64,000 nt of DNA from Flaveria trinervia (lineage: Eukaryota > Streptophyta > Magnoliopsida > Asterales > Asteraceae): the NCBI GenBank assembly GCA_025506515.1, contig CM046452.1, positions 105,510,551 to 105,574,550 of the forward strand. The letters are read 5' to 3'. Numbering within the stretch: position 1 is the stretch's first letter; every line of letters starts with the position of its first letter. The translations under genes and the position numbers were made by a program. Below the pieces are notes generated by a model, which was given only the letters and a program-made list of their open reading frames with translations, was not told the origin of the DNA and searched no databases. Positions 1-12,067 of this stretch are shown piece by piece.

Positions 1-3000
1 TTGTATATGAAGGCCCGCGTGAAAATATTCTTGAGTTTTTTGAATCAATGGGATTTAAATGCCCAGAAAGAAAAGGTGTTGCTGATTTCTTGCAAGAAGT
101 AAGTAAATAAAAAGTTGTTTTTTGTCTGATACCTAAATGACAGTACTACATGACCATTTTTAACACTTGTGATGTTGAAATCGTGTTATAGGTGACATCA
201 AAGAAAGATCAAGAACAATACTGGATGAGAAGAAACGAGCCTTATAGATTCGTGACAGCAAAGGAGTTTGCAGAAGCATTCCAATCATTTCATGTTGGAA
301 GAAAAATAGCAAATGATATCGCGACTCCATTTGACAAAAGTAAAAGCCACCCTGCTGCTCTTACAACCGAAAAATATGGCTTGAATAATAAAGAACTCTT
401 GAAAGCTTGCACCGATAGAGAAATACTGCTCATGAAAAGAAACTCTTTTGTGTATCTTTTCAAATTGTTCCAGTAAGTGTGGTATTAATTTTTGCTGTAA
501 AAGCTTTTGTTTTTTAAAATCTTTTCAACAACTGTTTTAATTGAGTGTAATGTTACTCTAAGAGTTTTGATATTTCATAATCATTTTAACAAATTGTTCA
601 CAACAACTGTAGTGTCAACTCTAAAAGTTTTGATCTTTTATAATCATTTTAACAAAATTTTCCAAACAGATGTAGTGTTATCCCTAAAAGTTCTGGTCTT
701 TCATAATCTTTTTAACAAATTATTGCTCAAAATGGTAACTAATATCATATTTTATTGGTTATTTTCAGCTAACTGTCATGGCTTTCATTGCTATGACGGT
801 GTTCTTCAGAACTGAGCTGCATAAAAGGAATCCAGACGATGGAGCGTTGTATATGGGTGCTTTATTTTTTGGTGTTACTATGATTATGTTTAACGGGATG
901 TCTGAGATTTCAATGACGATCGCAAAGCTTCCGGTTTTCTACAAGCAACGGAATTTCCTTTTTTACCCTCCTGGGCATACGCTCTTCCTTCATGGATCAT
1001 AAAGATTCCTATTTCATTCGTTGAAGCTGCTGTTTGGACTGTCCTCACTTACTATGTCACTGGATTTGATCCTAATGTCTCAAGGTACCAAATTTTTAAA
1101 ACTAAATGAACTGAAATTTCCATCTTTTTATTTACTAACTTTTTATTTTTCAAAATCTTGCAGATTCGTCAAATATTACCTTGTATTGTTGCTTGTTAAC
1201 CAAATGTCTTCTGGACTGTTTCGCTTAGTTGGAGCAACGGGTAGGAACATGATCGTTGCAAACACATTTGGTGCATTTGCAATTCTCTTGGTGTTTGCTT
1301 TGAGTGGTTTCGTCCTCGTACGAGGTACTATATCATATAGTTCAGATACATACATAACTTAACTCTTTGACTTGTTATTGTCAACTAACAAACTGTTGTT
1401 TTTTTCTCATTGCAGATGATATCAAGGGTTGGTGGATATGGGGATACTGGTCATCTCCCATGATGTATGCAGTGAATGGAATAGCAGTGAATGAATTTCT
1501 TGGCCACAGTTGGAGAACAGTAAGTCACATGAAGCGTTGTTTTATGTATAGATAGCAAGATGGGTGTTTTAGTAAGGGTCAAAACAGGCCGGGCTGGCTT
1601 GGGTTGACCCGCAAATACTTCTATTGTTTAATCTTTATAATGTTATTTTTGTGTCATGTATAGCCTTGGAACAGTACAACGCTTGGGAGGGAAGCTATTA
1701 CAGGAAGAGGGTATTTTGCAGAGGCTTATTGGTATTGGATTGGAATCGCGGCCTTAGTTGGATTTATTTTACTCTTCAACTTATTATTTGCTTTGTCTCT
1801 CGCTTTCCTTAATCGTGAGTTTTTCTATCTTTGGTTTTAATATTTGAATATTGTTATAAACTGCAACAGCCGTTGTCTAGTCCCACATGGATACAAATTA
1901 CAATGACAAAAAAATTGAGCACCTTATATTCTACAGTACTAATAGCTTTCACTTGTCGGTTACATAAACTTAATAATTGGTTTCTGCTATCACAGCTTTT
2001 GAGAAACCTCAAGCCAATGTATCAGCAGATGATGAAAGTGATGCAGCACTTGAACTATCATCTATGCAGAATGAAACTGGAACTGAAGGAAATCAAAATA
2101 AGAAGGGAATGATCCTTCCATTTGAGCCACACTCGATTACCTTTGATGACGTCAAATACTCTGTCGATATGCCACAGGTAAAAATATTTATAAGAAAGAC
2201 ACATGTTGAAACGGGTCACTTTCTAGTACAGGTCAAAATGGTCCATTTTTCATCAGTTTAGAAGCTTTCTATTCAGTTAATGTTATGCAATAAAAGTAGA
2301 CTTTTAGGCAAATTTGGGTAGTTTGAGTTAAAAGTACAAGGAAAACCAACTCATTTATAAGCAACCGGGTTGATAAATTACATCTGTTTAGTTTTTGACT
2401 TATGAATACATTTATAGGAAATGAGAGAGCAAGGGGTGGGTGAAGATAGGTTGCTGCTACTTAAGGGCGTTAGTGGGGCTTTCAGGCCTGGTGTTCTTAC
2501 AGCTCTAATGGGTGTAAGTGGTGCTGGAAAAACTACTCTTATGGACGTTTTAGCGGGTCGAAAAACAGGTGGCTATATCGAGGGTGATATCAGGATTTCC
2601 GGGTATCCAAAAAAACAAGAAACATTTGCTAGGATTTCTGGTTATTGTGAGCAAAACGACATCCATTCGCCTCATGTAACCGTCTACGAGTCTTTGCTTT
2701 ACTCAGCATGGCTCAGGCTAGCAACAGATGTTGATGAACACAAGAGAAAGGTTAGTTATATACCGCTCCTCAACCAAACCATTTAAAAAGAACCCCTTTA
2801 AGATTGAATGATTTTGTTTTACAGATGTTTGTTGATGAAGTTATGGACCTTGTGGAACTCACCACAATAAAGGATGCACTGGTTGGGTTACCAGGTGTCA
2901 ACGGTCTATCAACAGAACAAAGAAAAAGGTTAACCATAGCAGTGGAGCTCGTGGCTAACCCGTCCATAATATTTATGGACGAGCCAACCTCCGGGCTAGA

Positions 3001-5157
3001 TGCTAGAGCTGCTGCCATTGTCATGCGAACGGTTAGGAACACTGTGGACACAGGAAGAACCGTTGTCTGCACCATTCATCAACCAAGCATCGACATTTTT
3101 GAAGCTTTTGATGAGGTACATAATACATTGCACTTTATTAGCCTCATCAGTTTAATCATCCACACGTAACAACTGTTTGTATCTAATAACGCTTGCTTTT
3201 CAGTTGTTCTTAATGAAAAGAGGTGGACAAGAGCTGTATGTTGGACCTGTGGGTCGCCATTCATGTGATCTAATCGAGTACTTTGAAGCGATTGATGGCG
3301 TGAGTAAGATCAAAGACGGATACAACCCTGCAACATGGATGTTGGAAGTTAGCACTACAGCACAAGAACTTGCACTTGGTGTTGATTTCACCGAAATCTA
3401 CAGGAACTCGGAACTTTACAAGTGAGTTCACAATCTATCACAACCAATGCTGCAATCTTTTTCTTCAAAAGTTCATCTTTTTATTAACTTTGTGATCATA
3501 ATCACAGGAGAAACAAAGCCCTAATCGCCGAATTAAGCGTACCTCGTCCCGGCACCAAAGATCTGTTCTACCCAACTCAATACTCACAGCCCTTCATCAT
3601 TCAGTGCTTAGCTTGCTTATGGAAACAACGGTGGTCTTACTGGCGGAACCCACCATACACCGCCGTACGCTTCGTCTTCACCACCTTCATCGCCGCTATG
3701 TTTGGTACCATGTTTTGGGATCTCGGCGGTAAAAAGTAAGCCTCCAAAACCCTAAAGTTCTGATACCATGTTTATTAGTAAAATACTGAACGGATATTAT
3801 TAAATAGTTACGTTACGAGATGACAAACTATCATAGAAATATTATATGATGTGTTAATTATTGGCCTAATATGTGTATGTGTTACAGGACTCGCCAACAA
3901 GATCTGATAAATGCGATGGGATCGATGTATGCAGCGGTTCTGTTCCTAGGGATTCAAAACGCATCTGCGGTTCAACCAGTGGTTGACGTTGAAAGAACTG
4001 TTTTTTACAGAGAACGAGCTGCCGGAATGTATTCTGCGTTGCCGTATGCTTTTGCTCAGGTGCTGGTGGAAATCCCATATGTGTTGGTGCAAACAGTTGT
4101 GTACAGTGTTATCGTCTATTCGATGATCGGATTCGAGTGGACTGCTGCTAAATTCTTCTGGTATTTGTTCTTCCAATTGTGTTGTTTCCTCTACATGACA
4201 TATTACGGTATGATGACCGTCGCCATCACTCCCAACGCTAGCATCGCTGCCATCATCGCTGCCTCATTCTACGGGATCTTTAATCTGTTTTCGGGGTTCA
4301 TCATTCCACGACCCGTAAGTTTCACCCGATTGTTTTAACTTTTACTTAAAGCGTACTATTATAAATACACCACGCGACGTCATAAATTGTGAAATGGATT
4401 TTTTAGTTTATGTGTGACACGGGAGGTATACGACTCGTATAGTAGGAAGAAAAACACCTCACACAAAGCGTATCCGTATGTGTGGTGAAAAAAATGCTAT
4501 ATGGACAGTATCATTACTGGTTTTGTATGGCAGGCCAGTAGGGTGATGGAGTTGGTTAGAGGTGCACATATAAATTATTTCAAAAAACACGTTTCGTTAT
4601 TAACTGATTCGGTTATCGGTCAAAAACAGTTATTTCAAATAACGTTTCGGTAAATAACCTGTTGAGAAGGTTTAAAAACCTGCTTGATGGAACATGTTAG
4701 GTTCGCTTACTAACTAATTAACTAGTTTTTTATCGTCTAGAAAATCGCTTTTTATTATCGGTAAAAAAAATCGGTTACAAGCTACTAAGCTAGTTGGGCT
4801 AGTTAATCATTTTTTTGTGCACCTTTAACGGCCTATGCCTTACTAAAACATAAACTTTATCAATAACTAAAATCTTATTGATTATGTTGTGTAATATAGA
4901 GCATTCCTGTGTGGTGGAGATGGTACTATTGGGGAAACCCGATTGCGTGGACTATTTACGGGTTGGTCGCTTCACAATTTGGAGACTTTGAGGATCAACT
5001 TGGGGACGGTGAAAGAATTAAAGACTACTTAGATGATCATTTTGGTTTCAAGCATGATTTTCTTGGGGCCGTTGCTGGAGTGCACATTGGGTTGGTTCTG
5101 TTCTTCGCGTTCATCTTCGCTTACTGCATTCGATCCTTCAATTTCCAGAAAAGATGA
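1..5157 (+). CDS. Full-size ABCG (PDR-type) ABC transporter, 5'-truncated by window edge
   Basis: C-terminal part of a pleiotropic-drug-resistance ABC exporter of the plasma membrane; substrates in this family include terpenoids, phenolics and hormones, and none can be assigned here. Exons: 1-98, 192-473, 769-1084, 1164-1324, 1416-1519, 1664-1814, 1996-2177, 2418-2750, 2825-3115, 3204-3421, 3508-3735, 3888-4314, 4900-5157. They encode the end of nucleotide-binding domain 1, the first membrane domain, an acidic linker, domain 2 (Walker A GVSGAGKTT; signature LSTEQRKRLTIAVELV; Walker B IIFMDEPTSGLD; switch histidine in TIHQPS), then the second membrane domain ending SFNFQKR. About 1,040 residues are present; roughly 380 N-terminal ones lie outside. 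The DREILLMKRNSFVY stretch resembles NtPDR1/ABCG40-type proteins. Two defects are visible: the exon 2 donor reads CAG-TAAGT where CAG-GTAAGT is needed, and exon 3 loses one base near 970-972, after which WAYALPSW would continue. These may be assembly errors. Confidence 0.93.
475..768 (+). repeat. Three degenerate ~65-bp tandem repeats in an ABCG intron
   Basis: The second intron of the transporter contains three diverged copies of a roughly 65-bp unit, each with an 'ACTCTAARAGTTTTGAT' core followed by 'TCATAATCATTTTAACAAA'. The copies run at about 526-597, 598-660 and 661-730. They explain the open frame in this intron, which is not coding. Confidence 0.7.
4557..4827. mobile_element. Non-autonomous inverted-repeat transposon (hAT-like MITE) in ABCG intron
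   Basis: The longest intron of the transporter carries an insertion of about 271 bp. Its ends read TAGAGGTGCACA on the left and, reverse-complemented, TAAAGGTGCACA on the right. The TAGRGGTG-type end resembles non-autonomous plant hAT elements. No clear 8-bp target duplication remains, so the superfamily is inferred from the ends only. Confidence 0.55.
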
Positions 5158-5694
5158 TTTCCATTCTTACGTTTAGTGGTGAAAACCACATCAATTTGTT
5201 TAATTACTTGTAATAATGTCACTTCTATTTGATATAATCATATGTATGAAAAAATAATGCTGGTATACCCACACTTTTGATTCACAATTAGCTTATAAAA
5301 ACTCATGTAAACACCTGTAATGAAAATTCCAATATTGAAGTATTGTAAGTAAAATTCTGTAGCATATAATGGATCCAAATATGAGATTGTATAAAGCTAT
5401 ATATTGCTTTGACAGTAAATGATTGTTTGTTAAGATGTCTTCCATATAAAAAAAATAATCAAAATTGGGCCAATTATAACATACAAGATTCCCTATGCAA
5501 TATGCCACTATCAACTTTGTAGTTTTCCTATTGGCATTCAAACATTATCTGTAATATATAAACAACTGTGTGGCATTTTTTTTCAACTTTTCAACCATGA
5601 TATCTTATAAATATGCCAATTTTTAGAGATCACATTGCACCATAAGCCATAAGCAGCCTAAATCAACCAAATATCAGGTAAACCAACACTAAAC
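5158..5694. other. Intergenic: ABCG 3' region and promoter of the first dioxygenase
   Basis: No gene is seen in this AT-rich spacer. The first part should contain the 3' UTR of the transporter. A TATA-like CTTATAAATA at about 5604-5613 lies some 85 bp upstream of the dioxygenase ATG, and a second TATATAAAC is near 5553. Confidence 0.5.
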
Positions 5695-7170
5695 ATGCAT
5701 AAACTTCCGACGATCGACTTCACCAACAAGCGAAACTTGAAGCCCAGTTCACCCTCGTGGCTCGCGACTTCGATTGAAGCCACCCGTGCTCTTGAAGAGT
5801 ATGGGTGCTTTATAGCAGAGTTTGATAGAGTCACTCCTGAGCTCAATGATGCAGTTTTTAAGGGTTTACAAGATTTGTTTGACCTCCCAACTGAAGTTAA
5901 AGTGCAAAACAAGTCAACAAAGCCATTGTATGGATATGTTGGTCAAATACCATTCATTCCCCTTTATGAAAGCATGGGGTTTGATTATTCCAACACCTCT
6001 GATGGGGTTAAAAGTTTTGTTGATATCATGTGGCCTGAAGGAAATGAAACTTTCAGGTACCTAACATCCACAGTCATTCGTGAAAATTTCGACCCATTTA
6101 TTTATAAGTGCGATGTTGATTTTCAATACGACACAAACATCCCAACAGAAAAAAAGGGTTTTGGGCTTATATTATTGTATATCTGTCCTGTTTATAAAAT
6201 GGGTTGAGTACCTGTTTTAATAAACAGGTCGTGTTCCGGTTGATTTGTTTTAATAAATGGGTTGTGTTTTGGTTGACTTGTTTAGTAGAAAAGTTGACCC
6301 GCCGCCTATTTAACAAAACAGGTCGACCCACTAGCCCGTTGAACTCACTTTTTAGATCCCACGAACCGGATTAACACATTAGATTTTAACTCGCCATATC
6401 ACCAACTTGTATGCCCCATTGACCTGTCTAACCTGCACAATTTTCCACCTTTAATATACATAATTATGTGATTATTTATGTTTGATATTAATCTTCACTT
6501 TCATGTGTTAGTGCAACAGTGCTAGCATACAATAGGCTGGTGGCAGAGTTGGAAGAAATGGTGACAAGAATGGTGTTTGAAACATATGGTGTAGAGCAAT
6601 ATTTAGATGCTCATAGGAAAATGGTGACTTATCTTTGTAGAGGCATGAAGTACAGAGCACCAGCGAAAAACGAAACGAATCTGGGCTTTGTTCCTCATAC
6701 TGATAAAGATTTCATCACTGTTTTGCATCAAAATGGAGTCAACGGTTTAGAAGTCAAAGCAAGGGATGGTCAATGGTTCACTGTGGACCTTAAACCTTCA
6801 TCATACATAGTCATGTCAGGAGATGGTGCCATGGTTAGTTTGTTTTAACGTTAATACAAACATGATTAAGACCAAAGTTGGTTAATTTTAACGCGTTTTG
6901 TAACTAAAGATTTTATCTTTTTAACAGGGTTGGAGTAACGAAAGATTGTATTCGCCTTATCATCGAGTTACAATGAATGGAAATGAGAGTAGATATTCTA
7001 TAGCTCAATTTTCATTTCTTGAAGGGGTGATAGAAACACCGAAAGAGTTTGTTGATGAAGAACACCCGTTGCGGTTTAAGCCATTTGACCATCTTAAATA
7101 TCTTGAATTTTATAGCAGGGAGGAGAATCGAACACTTGAAAGTGCCTTAAAAGCATATTGTGGAGTGTGA
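5695..7170 (+). CDS. AOP-like 2-oxoglutarate-dependent dioxygenase, copy A
   Basis: Soluble Fe(II)/2-oxoglutarate dioxygenase of the plant AOP (DOXC20) type, which in Brassicales oxidises glucosinolate side chains; outside that order the substrates are mostly unknown. Three exons, 5695-6056, 6512-6833 and 6928-7170, encode 308 residues, close to the family norm. The N-terminal DIOX_N region carries EEYGCF and the family stretch GYVGQIPFIPLYESMG. The 2OG-FeII domain holds the iron ligands H183-x-D185 (PHTDKD) and H240 (SPYHRV), and R250-x-S252 (RYS) for 2-oxoglutarate, so it should be active. The protein lacks the few residues (MGSE-like) that usually precede the first motif; the ATG chosen is the only one in frame and a TATA-like site lies 85 bp upstream. 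Two more copies lie downstream. The substrate cannot be read from the sequence. Confidence 0.9.
6057..6511 (+). repeat. Dioxygenase A intron 1 with a 'GGGTCAACCCG'-type repeat
   Basis: This 455-bp intron contains several copies of GGGTT/GACCCG-like words (for example GTTGACCCGCC and ACAGGTCGACCCAC) typical of a degenerate plant repeat. Similar words occur in introns at 1571-1610, 2205-2250, 13925-14160 and 32940-33010. No terminal repeat could be fixed. Confidence 0.4.
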
Positions 7171-8230
7171 TTTGATTTTCATGTGATGTGAGTTGATAAG
7201 TGTGTGTGTCATATAAGGGTTATATATGTTACCTTCTTAATTTATGTATGGATTATGTGAAGAGCATTAGGGTGTTAAATCCAAATGTTCCTTTAGTGCA
7301 TATATGTACTATATATTTTGTATCAATTAATGTCTATTTAGTTATTTTGTGCTAATGTTGATTCTAGAATCTATATTTAGTAATTAACACATGAATCATT
7401 CATAACAACATAATCCATCAAGTTTGACTTGAACCAACCGCCGGGCGTATATGCCTAAGGGCACCTCTAAGCATGGAGTTCGTGCGTTCTCGCTAAGCTC
7501 CATCACCTGAGGATCACTAGGCTTGAGTGAAATACTTAACTGATTTAGTAGAAAATTGGTCACCATATTTATAGACAACAATGAGAAATTCAAGTTAATA
7601 ACAGAAGAGTAAACAAGCATCAATAAACATGTAGCATCCAAAAATATTAATTTATATCATAGACATAGGGACCACCCCTACGTGTAAGATTTTGTCTTCA
7701 TATTGAACAAGTTCTATGTACGTGAAAGGAATAATCAAATAAGAAGGATCCAAAAAAAGTTAACCTTAACATATAGCTGATATCGCTATAATTTGTTGGT
7801 TAAAAATTGGGATCAAATATGTATAGGACAACACAATACTCAAAAAGAAAAATAATAGTTTGCTTAGTATAATAATCCAACAAACTAATGCATCCAAATC
7901 ACAGACAATTACTTTATTGGGAAATATACTAGCTTTGATCTAATAAAAAGCGTCCAATTGTCCAAATATATTGATATTTAAGTTTGTGAGTGTTACATGA
8001 GAGAGCTCAGAAACACAGGTTAACAAATGTAATTTTTTTACTTTTGTTTAACGATTTAAAATAAAAAAACTTATATTAAAAAACTTATTACTTTAATATA
8101 AAATAATATGTTTTCCCAACGGGCTCGGCTTTTATCAAAATTTATATTGGTATGCTAACAAAAAATCTAAACAAACAGTGTCTTTGAATTTTTAAAAGAT
8201 ATTATATAAAACGAATTTTTTTATTAATAG
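7171..8230. other. Intergenic, no gene seen
   Basis: This is AT-rich spacer with the presumed 3' UTR of dioxygenase A at its start. The open frames on the minus strand near 7396-7641 have no recognisable domain. Confidence 0.5.
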
Positions 8231-8279
8231 GGTAAATTTTAAAAGTATATTAACTTGGGGGTTAAAAAAAAAAGGCTGG

Positions 8280-8460
8280 ACATCAAGGGTACCCGCCGGT
8301 GCCACCGGCGGGTTCTCCCTCTTAAAAACCGAGCCTGCCAAGGCCTGCCAAGTATTTTTGTCTTCTTCTTCAGAACCCGCCGGTGGCACTGGCGAGTTCT
8401 GAGATTTTGACTTGACCAAAGAACCCGCCAATGGGACCGGCGAGTTCTTGGGTAATTTAG
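8280..8460. repeat. Three GC-rich palindromes upstream of the Mutator-like ORF
   Basis: Three related inverted repeats stand out in otherwise AT-rich DNA. The first, 8291-8313, is a perfect palindrome with 11-bp arms (ACCCGCCGGTG, one spacer base, CACCGGCGGGT). The second (8373-8399) and third (8421-8447) are imperfect versions of the same GAACCCGCC...GGCGRGTTC design. The words CTGCCAAG recur at about 8334, 8345 and 8491. The position fits a subterminal or promoter region of the Mutator-like relic that follows. Confidence 0.8.
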
Positions 8461-8599
8461 GGTTTCGGTTCGCATATAAACCCATCAACACCTGCCAAGT
8501 TAAACGAAAACCTCTTCCTACCAACAAATTATCTTCACTTCAAAAACCCAATTCTCAAACAATTTAAACGAAAACCTCTTCATACCAACAAATTTCATC

Positions 8600-9575
8600 A
8601 TGTCTAGACCTTATTTTATCCAAATATACTGGGGTGGTGATGTTTCTTTTGTGAACGGAAATGTTATGTGTGATTCTTCTACCAGATGTACCACTATTGT
8701 TCTTCAAAAAATTTCGTATGAAGCGTTTGTTGATTTCATTTACAATCATCTTCAACTTTCACGAGAATCTTATAATCTGAGGTTCAAACTATTTTACACG
8801 TACGGTGGTTTTTCTCAAACATCGGAAATTTTTAATGACTCGAGTCTTGAAGTATTGTATAAATTGGCAGATTATGTGGAAAATTTCATTGGAAATATTC
8901 ACGTAATTTTGGATCCAATAATGTCACTCCAACAATCAAATTGTATGGATCTCCTACAGTATTGTATCAATTGGCAGATTATGTGGAAAATTTCATTGGA
9001 AATATTCACGTAATTTTGGATCCAATAATGTCACTCCAACAATCAAATTGTATGGATCTCCTACAAGGGTTTTCTGTATCTGAATCACCTACACAAACAA
9101 TTACTACCTTTCCAGGCAATGCAAGTTCACGTGATCATCAAGCCGGTCCGTCAAGCAATTTTAACATGGGGTATATTTCAACTCATCAATCAAATGTTGA
9201 TCTAAATGATGATGAACACGGAGGGTTTGATAACTCGGATGATGATGGTTCACAAAGAAGTGAAGATTCCGAATCCGTTCTGTCACGTGATGAATCAACC
9301 GATAATGAAGATGGGTATGAAATTAGTGAGCACCATAATTTTGTGGTTAATCAAGGAATCTCTTACGGGGAGATCACCTATTCTGAAGATCCCCGAGAAT
9401 TAAGAGATTATGAAGCTACTGATTTTGATGATGAAGACTACATGGATGTATGGAATGAAGAAACAAAAGAAATCCATGTCGGCATGTTCTTTAAATCAAA
9501 ATATGATCTAACGCATGCGGTGCGATTATGGAATGTTGCACGTAACCGGGAAATGTTTGTTGTTGAAAGTAAAAT
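8600..9575 (+). pseudogene. Truncated Mutator-like (MuDR) transposase, N-terminal part
   Basis: The reading frame starts MSRPYFIQIYWGGDV and resembles the PB1-like N-terminal domain found before plant MuDR transposases. An acidic linker rich in D, E and S follows (about 9190-9440). Next comes the beginning of the MuDR DNA-binding region, with HVGMFFKSKYDLTHAVRLW near 9476. The catalytic MULE domain and zinc knuckle are absent. A 107-bp tandem duplication (8851-8957 and 8958-9064) shifts the frame; a 108-bp unit would have kept it open, so a lost A near 8957 is possible. The frame ends where an oppositely oriented segment begins (about 9575). I regard it as a transposase relic. The domain assignment is from memory of the family and would need a profile search. 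Confidence 0.7.
8851..9064 (+). repeat. 107-bp tandem duplication inside the Mutator-like ORF
   Basis: Two nearly identical 107-bp units beginning AGTATTGTAT lie head to tail. The only obvious difference near their starts is AAATTGGC against CAATTGGC, so the event is recent. The unit length is not a multiple of three, which breaks the transposase frame. Confidence 0.9.
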
Positions 9576-9831
9576 ATTTTGTGGGCTCATATTTTGTTGT
9601 TCCTCTACATGAACTGGATTTTCCATCATTCCTCGTCCTTGTCCTCTACCCCTCCTACGTAAACGTTGAGTGACAGGTGGAAGTTGAACATGAACTGGAT
9701 TTTCCATCACATGAGCTGGCAGATAACCTCCATAATCAACATGCGATAAATTCAAATACTGGCTAGCCAAGTTGCTAACCGTTTCATTGCCAACCATTTG
9801 AGAAAACTGGCTCATTCCTTGCATCTACAAA

Positions 9832-9867
<36 letters not shown>

Positions 9868-9925
9868 TAATAATAATAATAATAATACCATCATTGTCAA
9901 ATTTTGTCCATCGTTTTGGAACCCA
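9570..9925 (-). pseudogene. Inverted C-terminal fragment of a transposon-related protein
   Basis: On the minus strand an exon from about 9834 down to 9570 encodes MQGMSQFSQMVGNE, then a low-complexity RLRRRGRGQGRG stretch flanked by two MENPVHV repeats. A preceding exon (about 9920-9889, FNPHGFQNDGQN) is separated from it by an intron made mostly of (TAA)n. Glycine/arginine-rich tails like this are common at the C terminus of plant Mutator-like transposases. Lying head-on against the N-terminal fragment, it suggests a Mutator-like element whose middle was lost and whose end was inverted. The assignment is inference. Confidence 0.4.
9836..9888. repeat. (TAA)n microsatellite
   Basis: About 53 bp of nearly pure TAA trinucleotide repeat, interrupted by a single AACAA, sits in the presumed intron of the inverted fragment. 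Confidence 0.95.
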
Positions 9926-11437
9926 TGCGGATTAAAGAAATGTTATAATTACTTTATATCTTGAACTATTACCTATATATAATTTTAATTCTATTTTACA
10001 TTAAAATATTATACTGTACCTATTCATGTTTATTTTACATAATATTTTACTTAAAATTTATTCTGTTTATTTAATGAGTATTTAGCCTATCTATTTATAT
10101 ATAAAAAACTAAAATAAACGTAAAACTATTGTAGATCTTATTATACTTACTTTCTCATTTCTTTATATTATTAATAATAATATTGAATACTAATAATATT
10201 ACTCATACCATTTTTAAATTAAAAATATATATAATTTAATAAATTAAAACCTATTTTTATTAAAAACACACTTTTTAAAAAGAAAATTTTTATAAAATAC
10301 AGAATACAATGAAATTTAAAAAAATCATTTTTCTTAAAACATTATATTTGAAAATTATAGTTTTTTTATAAAATAAAAGTTTAAGAAAAAAAATTATTGT
10401 TTATTTACTTAAAGTAGCTATATATACGTACTTATAATAATTTTTTATATTCATGCATGATTTTATAATTCATAAATTTTTATTAATAAGTATTTAATAT
10501 TTTATTTGTTCAATTCGTATATTACACGTGGACTAACTTAGTTTATATAAATATTAAAACAATTACAATTCATTATTTGAGACACCCAGCTCCCTTACAT
10601 CCACCGGTTCAACTAGTGGATCAACTAAAATAAAAAACAACCTAACTTTTAGCTTAAAAAACATGTTTAAAGTACTTGGAAAAAAAATAACTTTCTCTAA
10701 TATATTAATATCTGATTGTTTTCTTAAAGATTGAATACCACAAGTAAGGTCAAACTTGTATGGGACAATTCAAGATTTAGTAAAACTGAAGACGTTCATT
10801 TATTATATTTAAAAAATATATAAAAATTTTGGAGGAAAAAATTGTTGCAAACCTAACAAACCTGTTTTTATCCAATCCATCCATTTATAAACGTATTGCA
10901 TATAGTTTGATAGCATCGGATTCAGAAACCATTTCTTGTTACAGATTATTCGTCTATGGGATCCGTGGTAACATGAGAAAGAATAGACTTAAAAATATTG
11001 TTATAAGACAAAGGCTACATTTTCTTGACCACAATGAAAACAAAAGATTTGTATAATAATCTAAATAACAAATGTTTTTGATGGAGACATATATGTCCTT
11101 TACAGAGTATTATTGTACTTAGAATCGCTAAACACCCAGATAATGGCAAACTTAACAATGAAATTATACTAACATCAACGAAAAAGACTTTAATAGACAA
11201 CTAATTGTTATAAAACCCAAATATCAAAATCATGGACAGCTTAATAGTAATTTATAAGGCAATCGTCATATATTAATGGTTTAATTATATCACACACTTG
11301 TTATGCATCGACCAAAGGTCATGTATCACTTAACTGAAAAAAGGACAATTATTTGATCAATCTATAAATTTCTTTTATCACACCGTACACTTATTATCTT
11401 TAACTAAAGAACACTAATATCATTCCAATTATTCCAA
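9926..11437. other. AT-rich intergenic DNA with a dispersed-repeat end
   Basis: No gene is seen. The part from about 10170 to 10560 belongs to the dispersed AT-rich family whose end motif 'TTCAATTCGTATATTACAC...CTTAG' is at about 10509-10541. The remainder is low-complexity AT-rich sequence without recognisable coding. Confidence 0.5.
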
Positions 11438-11477
11438 TTAGACAACAATGGGCCTAAAAGTAACGGTGAGGTTTCTC

Positions 11478-11777
11478 TTATGTGATTTGAAGGTCATTGA
11501 TTCGAGTTTGAAAATATCTTGTAAAAATACAAAGTAAGAATGTGTACATCGGGCATCAAATGGCCAGACACCTCCTAACCTTGCACATGTGAGAATTTTG
11601 TGCATCAGGTTTGTGTTTTTAGATGCTTTATGTGATTTGAAGGTCATTGATTCGAGTTTGAAAATATCTTGTAAAAATACAAAGTAAGAATGTGTACATC
11701 GGGCATCAAACGGCCAGACACCTCCTAACCTTGCACATGTGAGAATTTTGTGCATCAGGTTTGTGTTTTTAGATGCT
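11478..11777 (+). repeat. Two tandem copies of a SINE-like (tRNA-derived) 150-bp repeat
   Basis: Two 150-bp units (11478-11627 and 11628-11777) differ by about one base (CAAATGG against CAAACGG). Each contains AAGGTCATTGATTCGAGTTTG, which fits an RNA polymerase III B box (GATTCGAG). This is followed by AAAGTAAGAATGTGTACATC, resembling the body of plant Au-type SINEs (AGGTAAGGCTGCGTACA). The long minus-strand open frame across them is a by-product of the repeat. SINE identity is inferred from motif order. Confidence 0.6.
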
Positions 11778-12067
11778 AAATGACTCACACGGTAGCATGG
11801 TCTAAAATGAAATGCATCAAGAAAAGATATGGATAATAATCTAAATACAATTGCTACAAATTGGAGAAATGCCCTTTACCGTCCCAAGTATTATTTTAAT
11901 TACATTCAGCTAATTAATTATGTCGTTTTAAATGAAGGGACCATCTTGATTAGATTAATAAGAAGATGACATGTAGTACCATGATCACTTTAACAATGTT
12001 TTTTGAGAAATAATTCTACTTATAATAATCATTCCTGTTGAGCAAATTTTGAATTATCATTTTAACA

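Noticed and set aside
2770..3391. Minus-strand ORFs across the ABCG second nucleotide-binding domain
   Set aside because: They are shadows of conserved plus-strand exons.
8192..8527. Minus-strand ORF with repeated 'SPVPPAG' motifs
   Set aside because: It is the translation of the three GC palindromes, not a proline-rich protein.
11438..11788. 116-residue minus-strand ORF with an internal perfect repeat
   Set aside because: The repeat is fully explained by the duplicated SINE-like unit read backwards.
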